Below, piece by piece: positions 34,536-45,570 of a DNA stretch of 64,000 bases. The DNA lies in assembly GCA_029532415.1 (NCBI GenBank), contig JAQOTA010000015.1:1054001-1118000 (forward strand), in the 5' to 3' direction. Origin of the DNA: Marasmius tenuissimus. Taxonomy: Eukaryota > Basidiomycota > Agaricomycetes > Agaricales > Marasmiaceae. The notes under the pieces are model-generated. The model was not told the origin of the DNA, did no database searches, and saw only the letters and a program-made list of their open reading frames with translations. The position numbers were made by a program, and so were the translations under genes. The stretch's first letter is position 1, and each line of letters begins with the position of its first letter.

Positions 34536-35583
34536 ATGGGGTCAGTCAAGCACCTCACCAAGCCAACCGGTGAGTGGCAACGAACTCACGCTGGGAAGGT
34601 TTACACAGAGCGGACGCTAATCCTTGTCGACCTTTCCTCTGAAAGATGAGCAAATCCTTCAGGCCACGAAGGTCTTGCATGAAGCATTTCACCGGGGCGA
34701 GTAGTGCATCAGTCCGCCTTCTAATCTGATCTACAACTTCTAACTCCGGGGGACTTCAGAGCTCTTCTTGTTCGGTCTTCAAGATTCATCACTCGTAGAA
34801 CCTCTCATTGAATCATTCGTACGAGCATCCCTCGTGGGTGGCCAGCTCTACGTCTTCGAATCGCCGGAAAGTGGTATAATCGGGGCTGAGCTAGCCTTCG
34901 GTCCCGGCCAAGTTGCATTGGGAAGGTATGCGTATTTGGTGATGGACACAATCTTTCAGGATGGTAACTTACAGTACAATTTCATTACAAGTGAGGAACA
35001 GAAAGAACAAGGATTCAACCAATTGATGGACAAAGTCAACGAAGACGTCAGGAGGTGGTTCACCGGTTACTTCGTATGTAGAATTCTCACTTCATCTATT
35101 GGACCTGACGGTACTTACTGTTCCTTCCTCTGTCGGTTCAGGTCGATGAGATGCTCCACAGCATGCACGAACCAGTATACGGTCCTGGGGTTCAACACGA
35201 TAATTATCACATCCAACTTCTCGGTGTTCTACCTGAGCACCAAGGAAAAGGGATCGGGAAGGCCCTTCTACAGCACGTAGAAGCAAAGGTATGTGCCACG
35301 GACTGGGCCACGCGCAATATGTAGTCCTTGTTCCCGGAAAGTCTGACTGAATTGCTAGGCAAAATCAGAAAACCTGGATGTTGTCCTCGAGACACCCGAG
35401 CCGGAGAAGGTGAGCTTTGACGCCGACCAGTCGAGTAAGCAACCGGTGTGATATCATCTTTTATCCCCTGTACAGGTCGCGTTCTACCAGAAGATGGGAT
35501 ACGAGATTCAAGGAAACGGGTTTGTCAAGCACCCGACCTTCCCTGAACCTCTCAAAGTTTATGGACTGAGAAAACGTCTTTGA
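34536..35583 (+). CDS. GNAT-family N-acetyltransferase, 234 aa
   Basis: Six exons (34536-34569, 34646-34696, 34760-35073, 35142-35288, 35359-35409, 35476-35583) close in frame. The second intron (34697-34759) needs a GC donor (GCGAGT); no GT donor keeps the frame. The early part has LQATKVLHEAFH and DSSLVEPLIESFVRAS. The acetyl-CoA site is LLGVLPEHQGKGIGKALLQ (motif A, QGKGIG loop), followed by the strand VVLETPEPEK and VAFYQKMGYE (motif B). The subgroup is typical of fungal GNATs that acetylate small molecules or free amines; substrate unknown. Start chosen at the first ATG giving a continuous family-like N-terminus. Confidence 0.85.
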
Positions 35584-36107
35584 CAACTGGAACCGATTTT
35601 GTCGGCCTTTCCGTCACAGTATTCGAATTGCTCCAGACACTATCAAGTTATTGGCGAGAAGTGTATGGAAAATAAGTTAAAGAAATGCACACCACAGTTC
35701 ACAAGGTCTATTCATGGATCGGATTCATTAAACGAGTGCGAAATGATCGATATCCTGGAGGTGTTTTCGATGGGAGCCCTCGAGTGACTCAGATCTAAGG
35801 AACCGACCACCAGAAATGACCAACATCGAGGACCTCATTTCCTCGATACCCGCCTCTGTGTGAGCCCACTCGATGCGAAATAATATGCTTGACGAGTTGA
35901 GCCCAAATTTAACATTGAGATCGAGTTTTCTGATCACCGGCTGGATGCTCGTCCGTCCTACTCCCAATCGAACCAGAGGGCGTTGGACGTTGTACCCGAC
36001 TCCGGAAAAAACGCCACAACAGTAGTTCCGTATTCCACAGAAAAGCAAAAAGAAATGATAGAATAATTTTCACCATGCTGCGAACCTATCTACACTACTC
36101 TTCGAGT
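35584..36107. other. spacer between convergent GNAT and NDUFV1 genes
   Basis: 3' flanks of two convergent genes. A minus-strand ORF (35728-36048) has no recognisable product and no supporting context. Confidence 0.5.
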
Positions 36108-38083
36108 CTATGCAGGCAACTGATACCCCAAGTTATCAGGTTGCGCCAACGTCTTCTGGAAATCCTTCACATCGGATGCAAGATGTCCACCAAATGCGAC
36201 CGTTCCGTGTTCCTGTCTGAATTTCTCGATCCGGGCTTCGACTTCAGGCCGGAAGTGGCGCATGAGACCCTGTTGAAGAGATTGATTAGAGGACAAGTAC
36301 AGAAAAAAGGTGGTAAGGCTCACCTGGATTGGCCAAGCAGCAGCATCACCGAGCGCGCAAATAGTCCTTCCTTCAACCTGCTTCGTCAGCTCTAACAACA
36401 TGTCGATCTCCCTGACGTGTCCCCTGCCCTCCACAAATCGGTTCATCATGTTCATCATCCACGTCGTTCCCTCTCTGCACGGGGTACATTGTCCACAAGA
36501 CTCGTGTTTGTAAAACTACCGCGCAAAGACTATCAGAATATGAGTCAATTGGGTAAAAAATCGAGGCTTACCGAAGCAAAGCGAGCAATAGCCTTTACGA
36601 TATCCGTGCTCTTATTCATCACAATAACAGCACCGGTACCCAGACCACTCTGCGCATCCTTGAGCGAGTCGTAGTCCATAAGAACCTCAGAGCACTTGTC
36701 GATAGGTAGCACAGGGACTGAACATCCGCCAGGAATAATCCCTAGGAGGTTATCCCATCCACCAACAACGCCGCCACAGTGCCTGATGGGTAGCAAATGT
36801 TAGTTGGCGTACTCAGGTTGATATAAGCTTTTCGAACGTACTTCTCAATCAACTCCTTCAACGGAATACTCATCTCCTCCTCAACGACACAAGGGTTGTT
36901 TACGTGCCCCGAGATACAGAACAGCTTCGTCCCTTGGTTCCTTTCGCGTCCGAAACTTGCGAACCATGCACCTCCACGACGGCAGATGGTGGGGGCGACG
37001 GCGACAGTTTCGACATTGGCTACAGTGGTCGGGCACCCGAACAAGCCGACGTCGGCGGGGAAAGGAGGCTTGAGACGTGGTTTGCCTTGCTTGCCTGGGA
37101 TCGTTGTAAGTAAACGCACGCAAAAGGGGCGAGAGTGGGGATGTACCTTCGAGCGACTCAATCAAGGCGGTTTCCTCACCACAGATGTAGGCACCGGCAC
37201 CACGATGAAGGTACACATCGAAGGAGTATCCACTACCGCAGGCGTCTTTTCCAAGAAGTCCTGCGGCATAGGCTTCGTCGATAGCTTGTTGAACGCGGGA
37301 GGCTGGAAGGAAGGTTCAGTGCAATTCGACGAGAAAATGACGGGGCACTCACCCTCCTGGTAAAACTCTCCACGAATGTAAATGTAAGCAGCGTTTGCGT
37401 TCATTCCCCGCCCGGCGACTAGACAACCTTCAACAAGCTTGTGAGGGTCACCACGCATGATTTCACGGTCCTTGCAAGTCCCTGGTTCTCCTTCGTCGGC
37501 GTTGACTACAAGGTAACGAGGACTGCAAAAAAAATCAGTAACCGGTTGCTGTGCATGTAGACGGTGCCTCTATCATGCACGTACCGTTTATCGTTCTGCC
37601 AGTTGGGCTTGTTCATGAAACTCCATTTGAGACCTGAAGGAAATCCAGCGCCTCCACGACCACGCAAGCCAGAGTCTTTGATGGTTTGGATGATCCATGA
37701 GTCACCCTTGAGAAGAATGTCCTTCGTACGATGCCAGTCTCCTCGAGACTGTTGATAGATGGAAATTATGATTTAAATCATGAAGTTGGTGAGCGACACA
37801 GTGGAAGAATAATTGAGTCAACAAAGACGTTAAGCTTGAAGAATTGCAGAAAAATACACACCTTGGCACCCTTCAACCCATGATCATGCTTGCAGAAAGC
37901 ATTCGTGAAAATCCTATCCTGGTCCTTCAATCCCCCGTACCGACGAACTGGAGGGTCCGTCACTGTTGCGAATCCTCTCCGCGCGAGGGCAGGGCGAGGA
38001 AGGCGAAATGAGCGTGTAACTTTGGATGCCATTGGAATTACTTTAGTTGTTGTTGACGACGATGAGGAAGCCGTCCGGAACAT
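36108..38083 (-). CDS. NDUFV1: NADH:ubiquinone oxidoreductase 51-kDa flavoprotein subunit, 509 aa
   Basis: Eight exons (38083-37862, 37748-37585, 37522-37353, 37302-37147, 37094-36842, 36782-36572, 36515-36324, 36269-36108) close in frame. A Ser/Arg-rich mitochondrial presequence precedes [20 protein letters not shown]. The FMN/NADH region has [19 protein letters not shown] and [25 protein letters not shown] and [19 protein letters not shown] follow. The N3 4Fe-4S cluster ligands are in [11 protein letters not shown] plus the Cys of [15 protein letters not shown]. It accepts electrons from NADH at the tip of complex I in the matrix. A second in-frame ATG at 38032 (MASKVTRSF) could also serve. 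Divergent from RPL10. Confidence 0.95.
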
Positions 38084-38507
38084 CGTTGGTCGTCGACCAG
38101 GACGAGGAAGGAAATGTCGTAGACAGCACGGAGCGTGACGGGACGGGAAATTGAGCTTGACCAATCAGAGCCCTTGGTTTGGATTGGATCACCTCTGAGA
38201 CTGATGGACCGGCTTCACGGCCCGGTACGTGGTCCATGGCCTTCCATGGCTACTCGTCTCTCAAAAGTCCGAAAAGGTTGAATCCCGACAGTTTGAACAC
38301 GGAGCTTCAGCGTATCTTTACTTTCTAAAGTGACTGCCCAGCCAAAATTCAAGGAAAGGTAACCCTCTTGGCGTTGAGTTGGCAAGAGTCAACGGAGAAA
38401 CACCGGTCCCGGGACCAGGTCGCTTACTCACTAGCTGTGACACCGTAGCCTGTCACAAGGGCTTACTCATCTAACTTTCATTGGCCTTACTCATCCACAA
38501 AAAACGC
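38084..38507. other. shared divergent promoter region NDUFV1 / RPL10
   Basis: Intergenic space between two strongly expressed house-keeping genes read in opposite directions. No coding sequence is supported. Confidence 0.6.
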
Positions 38508-38515
38508 TTATAAGG
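38508..38515 (+). promoter_or_regulatory. TATA-like element of RPL10
   Basis: TTATAAGG lies about 50-60 bp before the 5' splice site of the untranslated leader intron, a sensible core-promoter position. Confidence 0.45.
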
Positions 38516-38569
38516 ACAGCGGCCGTCAACACTCCGCCCATCCTTACCCCCCCTCAAGATCAAATCTAT

Positions 38570-38958
38570 GTGAGTTATCGCTCTGTTTCGTCTATTTGGA
38601 GGTTCTGGTGGATTCGGAGGGAATTTGGATGGTTGGATGGGTCTATTTTGGATGGATTAGTCGAAGGAAACTTAGATGACGTTGCACTTCCTCTTGGATT
38701 CGATACCCTCAAACAATGAAGACTCGAAGGATTCAGGGTATTGGGATTGGCAAGTCGGAAGAACGACTTTGCAAATCTCTTAATCTATGGATCGAGGAAA
38801 ACTTGTCGGGAATTCCTCTACCTCCAAACCCTCTACCCATCTAAGCTCTTCGTAGCTTTGGAACGATATTGGCATGATCCATTTCCCCGCTGAAATTCCC
38901 CTCCTATGTCTCTTCAGTCCGGAAAATGAATGCTGATCCATAGCGTTTTGTTTGATAG
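38570..38958 (+). other. RPL10: probable intron in the RPL10 5' untranslated region
   Basis: CAAATCTAT is followed by GTGAGTTATCG, a strong donor, and the region ends TTTGATAG just before the leader ATAAAAGTTATCTACA and the ATG. At about 390 bp it is far longer than the coding introns here, as is usual for leader introns of fungal ribosomal protein genes. An ATG spanning the exon-intron junction would be destroyed by splicing. It could host a snoRNA, but I see no clear C/D or H/ACA boxes. Confidence 0.65.
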
Positions 38959-38974
38959 ATAAAAGTTATCTACA

Positions 38975-39825
38975 ATGGGTCGTCGTCCCGCTCGCTGCTA
39001 TCGTTACTGCAAGAACAAGCCGTACCCTAAGTCGAGGTACAACCGTGGTGTCCCTGACCCCAAGGTACATTCCAAATACTACTTCCTCTTTCTGTTTCTG
39101 ACCCACTCGTGGTCCGCTTGTAGATCCGTATCTTCGATTTGGGTCGTAAACGTGCCTCTGTCGATGAATTCCCTTTCTGCTGCCATCTCGTCTCCGATGA
39201 GTACGAACAACTTTCCTCGGAAGCCCTCGAAGCTGCACGTATCTGTGCCAACAAATACGTCACCAAGACTTCCGGAAAGGATTCGTTCCACATGAGGGTC
39301 AGGGTACATCCGTTCCATGTTATCCGAATCAACAAGATGTTGAGTTGTGCGGGGGCTGATCGGTGAGTTTAACCTGACTAGCTTGGCCTTTAGAGTTTCG
39401 GAAACTTTGCTGACCAACGTTACTCAGTCTCCAAACTGGTATGCGTGGTGCCTGGGGCAAGCCCTACGGAACCGTCGCCCGTGTCAACATTGGCCAAATC
39501 ATTCTTTCTATCCGTACCAAGGAGAACAACGCTGCCACCATTATCGAGGCTCTCCGCCGTGCCCGTTACAAGTTCCCTGGCAGACAGAAGATCATCGTCT
39601 CGAAGAAGTGGGGATTCACCAACGTCGACAAGACTGAGTACCAGAGACTCAAGGGCGAGAAGCGAGTGTTGCAGTGCGTATCGCGCTTTTATGCTTTCCC
39701 CTTCCTTCTGTAAGACCGCCATGGCTGACCACCTTTACCCCCACTACAGAGACGGTGCCTACGTCCAGTTCATCAGGCCGAAGGGTCCCCTGGAGGTGAA
39801 CTTGCGCAACCAGCTTCGTGCTTAA
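38975..39825 (+). CDS. RPL10: 60S ribosomal protein L10 (uL16), 216 aa
   Basis: Four exons (38975-39064, 39124-39362, 39428-39673, 39750-39825) close in frame. The protein starts [20 protein letters not shown] and keeps [55 protein letters not shown] and [13 protein letters not shown], all typical of uL16. It joins the large subunit late, in the cytoplasm, near the peptidyl-transferase and tRNA corridor. Codon usage is biased to C-ending codons, fitting high expression. Divergent from NDUFV1. Confidence 0.96.
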
Positions 39826-41760
39826 GCTTGCTTGACCTGGTTCTACCTACCGTAATCCATGTTCCTTTCCAGTGTGTCAATATATACACAGGTGTATGGT
39901 GTATGTTATGCTTTCCCATCCGCAACTGCATGCATGCTACGCATAAGCGCCGTGCCTCCGAGTCGGAGCTGTCGCGGATATTTTGGACTTGAAGCTTAAC
40001 TGACAAGGACAGGCGGAATTACTGCAATGCGTCGGGTTTCCCGTGGCACTGCCTCAGTTTGCCTTAGTAGCCTGGCAACTAAGTCAGTATATCTATATGT
40101 ACTCGTCGCTGATCTCTTTGGTTCTTTTAGAGGTTTAGGCGCACTACCTCGTTCTACCAACTTCAAGGTTCGCCGTATGTTCGGTCCCTGCCTTGGTTAT
40201 GGTCATGCTTGTCAGAGCCAAACATCAATCAGCGTGCCGGGGCCTTAGGTGCACCAAGTGAGTCTTTTTCGCTGATCTTCCGTTCGTCCTTTCGTTCCGT
40301 CTATGTTTTGCATCTTTCAATTCCGGGATGACCGGGTTTTATATTGGGATCCTCATCATTGAGGAGCATCTACCGTCTTATCATTACCACTCTTCAATAA
40401 CATCCTTCCCGCTTTCTTTTGCTTTGACAAGTCAATAGCTCATGCGGCGTGGACCCACGTTCGCACAGTGCTTCTCTACATCTGGGCATTCCGTTTAGTA
40501 CCGCCGGCATCGGGTTGCGAGTTCCATCTTTGGTTGGAACTGTCCGCTCTTTGCCACCTGAACCCTTTTTCTACTTTCAGGTCGCTTACTCCCACACATC
40601 ACTCCCGAGTTCCTGGAGGCTGACTCGTCCCTCTTCATTTGTCATCAGGCTCTGGCTTGCGGCGTTTAGACTCCATCCTTCGTGTGGAAAATGAGCGAAC
40701 ATACGTGATGGCTCGATGGTGATGCGAATCAACGCTGATCATCAAGGGTGTATGTGCTTGTTGCCCTTCGGCTTTCAGCGGAGGTCGCCTCTCGAAGGGA
40801 GGAACTCAATCTTACTCACTATCTGTTCCTGTTCCCCGTTTTCGTACCTTCTCGTTGTCATGCTTGGTCGACAGAACCCTAAATCATCGCGCAACTGAAC
40901 ATCTGCTTTTTATTTTGTCTATATCATCATGCCCTTATATTCACTGGACCATTCTTGATACCGTGGATGTTCCGGGGGAAAGGGGGCAAAGAGCAACTTT
41001 CTGTGGTTTCTTCCAGCCTATCTTCTTTTGGATAGTAGTAGTGATACTCCTGCGGTGTGTATCATTCGGGTTGGGGAGACTGTACATTTATCTCGGTGAC
41101 CTAATTACTGGACTGGAATGAAACGGCATTGCGACGTGTGGTCCTGAGTGAATAGATTGACAATATGGAGTGATGAAACTTCCACTAGTGCAATTGAGGT
41201 CAGGGAAAGAGTTTTGTGGTCGAAATTGTGCATCGCAACTCATAACCAGTAGGTTGGCGTTGGCCCTCGGGCTATCTCTGAGGCGTTCTAGGACAGGTGA
41301 GAAGAAATAAAACGAACTCAGTCCACTAGCACCACAAGGCAAATCACAAGAGTCAGTTTACTTGAGTCAGACACCACGGTGGCGTTGAATGGTTTGATCA
41401 CCGCAAGAGTAATGACAATCGTCATATGCTTACCTCGAGCTTATGTAATCGTGCACCGATTTTCCGTGTGTACGCGGTGTCTTGCTTTGCCTTCGGTCGC
41501 CCGTGAGAGGGTCTCAGGCGCCAGTGACTAGCTTAGCCCAAATTTGACGGGGCTCTCACACCCACACTCTTGGATCTGCACCGTCATCTTCATTGCCTAA
41601 CTGTCGTTTCCGACGCACAATTTCAAATTCCAAGTTAGGGTCGCCTTCGGTGGTGGGTGGTCATAACACGTTTCTTATCATCGTGCTCGTGTTCATTTGC
41701 CGTGCAACTCCTCGTAGCTCCTGGTTCAGACGTATTCAACCGACTCATTTGGACGATAGG
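39826..41760. other. long non-coding region upstream of white collar-1
   Basis: About 1.9 kb containing the RPL10 3' flank and the wc-1 upstream region. Pyrimidine-rich tracts and several short ORFs are present, without family signal. A long promoter or leader is plausible for a light-responsive regulator; I cannot place the transcript start. Confidence 0.5.
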
Positions 41761-44700
41761 ATGGCCTACGAAGACTACAACACTGATGGTGCAGCGGTTC
41801 AGGCTCAGGGCGTTTATCAACAGTTTTATGATGCCTATGGGAATGACAATGATTCCCAACAACAGCAACGACATCAACAATCCTACATTACCGGAACGGG
41901 AACGAGTTCGAGCGAGGGAAGCGGTGAAGAATCGATGCTCGGGATGGGTGACTTTACTGAAATGGATATGAGGGAATATGGTGGTATGACTATGGACGCT
42001 CTGGGAGCAAGCATGCCAGGGATGCATCCCGTTCGAGTGTCAATTCCTCAATACATGTCGAGCACGCCAATGCTAGCTCCTGGAGGCGGGGCAGAGGTAT
42101 TGCCGGCTGGACTATTGAATTCCTCTATGGCTCCTCCGCCAGGTGTATCGTGGTACGCAAATTCCGGTTTGCTTGAGTCCATGCAGGAGTACGTTTGAGC
42201 GTTATCTTCTATCTGAAATCACACCCTAATTTCCTTCTCATCATCCAGATATTCTCCAATATCAATACAGCACCTTCACCGACAGGGTTCGCAATCGCAA
42301 TCCTCACAACCACCCTCACAAACTACGCAGTCTCCGTTTGATTATGATGCTTATCCCTCGAGCGCGACGCCAGCCACGGCGTCATCGTCGACAGTCGCTG
42401 GGACACCATCGACTCCGGCGACCTCTACAGCCGCCGATCCAGAATCTCGCCCTCCATCCTCGGTCCGTTCCCCGCCTTCACCACCCTCCTCCGCCTCCAA
42501 AGCACTCAATCTGAATATTCTAAACGGTAGTATCAACCCAGCGCACCCGATTACCGCATCGCAGTTAAGCGCTATCGGGATTAGCAGCACTGCGAATGCT
42601 AGCCCGCACGCGGGTTTGAACGCCCCTTCTTCGCTCGGTCTGCCCGTCTACAGTGCCTCGGGCTTCGATTTGCTCTCAGTCATGGCCCGTGTAGCCACAC
42701 GGCCCGACCCCAAGGTTGTCCTGGGTCCCGTAGATCTGACGAGCTCATTCGTTGTCGTCGATGTTCGGAGGCACGATTGTCCAGTCATCTACGTCAGCCC
42801 CACCTTCTGTCGTTTGACAGGATACGATGAGAGTGACGTTATCGGTCGCAATTGTCGATTTCTCCAAAGTCCCAACGGTATACAATCTCGAGGCGAGGTT
42901 CGACAATACACATCTCACGAGGCGGTTAAACACCTCAAAAAGAACCTCGTCGATAACAAGGAATGTCAAACATCGATCATCAACTACAAAAAGAATGGAG
43001 ACGCTTTTATCAACCTTGTTACAGTCATCCCTATTCGTGGTGGGGAGCTGGGGGCATCTGGCGATGAGGACAAGGTTGTTTATCATGTTGGGTTTCAGGT
43101 TGACCTAACGGAGCAACCGAATGCGATCTTGCAAAAGTTGAAGGATGGGACGTATATCGTGAACTATACGGCCAACAACCCGGTCGCTATTGCTCCTTTG
43201 AACCCATTGAACCGGTTGTTCCAGCAGCAGCAACATCGGGGACTTGGGGGCATTGGGGCTGGGAGTACAGCGGTGGGGTTAGGATTTGGAGGCGCCGCAG
43301 GTGGAGGCTTCGGAGGCGGAATGGCGGGAGCGATGGGGTACGGAGGCCTTCATACCATCAGTGCGAAGGACAGGAAGCTTCATGCGATCGGGCAGCCGGT
43401 GGTTAGTCAGGAATTTCGGAAGCTGTTGGATGAGCCAGAGTTCTTGAAGAGCTTCCCAGTCACAACGGGGGCGAATGCTGACGCTGGGGCGGCTTCTACT
43501 ACGACCACTACTGCGGCCAATTCAGGGACAGCGGACAATGAGGACACTGCAGAGTCTGGAAGTCGGAGCGGGACGCCTCCGCCACCGAATTCGAACTCGG
43601 GGAGGGACAGCCCGCAACCTAACCCCCAAAATAGTTCGTCGTCAATAACGATTCCCTCCTCCAATACTACAGTACCCCACGCATCGAGTATGAATCACCC
43701 ACTCTCATTGATCCTTCTCGAGTATACACCCGATTTCCTCCATGTCGTCTCGCTCAAAGGCGACTTCCTATACGTCGCCCCCGCCGTTCGCCGAGTGCTC
43801 GGGTACGAATCACATGAACTCGTGGGACAGAGCCTAGTCGACATCTGTCACCCAAGCGACCGAGTCCCGTTGGTCAGGGAGTTGAAGGAGAGTTCGTCCA
43901 GTTCCGTTGCGTCTGGCGCGGGGGGCGCGGATGACGGTGGTGGCTCGAAGGACAAAGACTTACCAGACGACGTACAGAGCCCCACGAACGCTTCTGATCC
44001 ACATGCCCTCATGGCTTTGCATAGGCCTAGGACTGTGGATTTGTTATTCCGAGCTTTGACCAAGTCGGGAAGGTACGTTTGGGTTGAGTGCCGTGGGAGG
44101 TTGCATGTCGAACCGGGGAAGGGACGAAAGGCAATTTTGCTCAGTGGGCGGGCAAAGGAGATGGCTGGGTTGAGATGGGAGGTCGTGAAAGGTGCAAGCG
44201 GGGGTGTCAGGGGAGTCATTCATGGTGTGGGGACGGGGGTTGGGAAGGACAAAAACAAGGAGAAGGACGGTAAAGACGGGTTGGGTAAAGAGACCAACGG
44301 GTCCAAGAAGAGGAAAAAGGCTGGTTCTGGTGGCGGCGACGAGGAACGTACGGATCCTGTGCACTCGACTACGGAAGAGGCGGACGTCAAGTCAGAGTTC
44401 TGGGGAACCATCACACGAAATGGCATCATTCTTGTTGTCACGTCTGGTGTACGCGATGTGTTAGGGTTTGAGGAAGGGGAGTTGACGGGTAAGCATATCG
44501 AACAGTTCTTAGTTACTGGCGAGGAGCACAGTCAACTGGGGCTAGTCGAGGAGATCCGAAACGTTCGTGCTTCCGTTGGGTCAGCACCTGACTGGGGCGT
44601 CAGGACATCTAGGTGCTGGATGACGCGGAAGAAACAGTCCCTCTCAGATGAAGATGTCGCATCGGAGTCTCAACCTGGACAAGGAAACGCGGTAGAAGTG

Positions 44701-45570
44701 GAGGTCGTTCTATACCCGAGCTCTGTGGACGACTCGATCCGTAATGCGGAACCACAGACGATCAGTCCTGCAAATGTGATCTACCAGATCCGTGCGGTTC
44801 AGCCTTCCTTGTCCTATTCGCAGCACCCTCATATTCAGCCTCATGTACCGGTATCACCTGTCTCTCCTCATCTACAAGCCGCCTCGTCAGACTCTCTGGA
44901 ATCTGAGCCTGATGTCCTTCATCCACTTGAAGATGACGTTTTCGAGCCTCTCGACACTACCCGTGGTTCATCATGGCAATACGAGTTGCAGCAATTACGG
45001 TTCAGAAACGATAGACTGAAAGAAGAGATCAGGGTGATGGAAGGAGAACTGGAAAAGGCTTCGCTGAGCTCCGGGGGCGTAGGACTACGGGCAAGTGTAA
45101 GCAGCTCGAGTGGTGGGAGCTTCTCGGCTAGGAGACACTCATTGCCCAACGTCATGTCCCCCACGACTGCGAACCCTCATTCTCGTCAATCTTCGGGGTC
45201 CCAGCAACAGCACCCGTATATGCAGTATTCCCCGGCGGATACAGGTGCAGGGCCCAGCCAATCACATTATCCGATCCCAGTCCCTGTTTCTATTCCAGTC
45301 AGTTATGATGCTCGTCACCAAGGCCAGCCATTAGGCTCACCCGAATACCCTTCCCAGCAGCAGGATTGGAGATCGGTGTACATGCCCCCGCCCGCTCATC
45401 CCCACACCCAGCCACACGCACAGATGCCAGTTGCTATGAACCTGACGCTCCCTCCCCGTTATGCCCAACAGTCGCAGCAGAGGTACCAGCTCCCACATCA
45501 GCCACCTACACCTTCGTCGCTGAAGAGAACGTGGGATGCTGGTGGCAATGGTGGGGGAGGGGACACTTGA
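41761..45570 (+). CDS. wc-1: white collar-1 blue-light receptor / transcriptional regulator, 1249 aa
   Basis: Two exons (41761-42188, 42249-45570) close in frame. The N-terminus is Gln/Ser/Pro-rich. The LOV domain (about residues 300-410) has YVSPTFCRLTGYDESDVIG then GRNCRFLQ with the flavin-reactive Cys345, followed by NYKKNGDAFIN and GFQVDLTEQP. A Gly-rich linker leads to PAS-B (about 625-740, LILLEYTPDFLHVVSLKG) and PAS-C (about 860-960, WGTITRNGIILVVTSG), with a Lys/Arg-rich NLS-like patch (KKRKKAG, ~828). Near the C-terminus lie a short coiled coil (LRFRNDRLKEEIRVMEGEL, ~1055-1075) and Gln/Pro-rich tails. In fungi it senses blue light through FAD and works with the zinc-finger partner WC-2. 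No GATA finger is visible, as is normal for basidiomycete WC-1. Confidence 0.95.

Noticed and set aside
35728..36048. Minus-strand ORF between GNAT and NDUFV1
   Set aside because: It has no family signal and lies between two convergent 3' ends.
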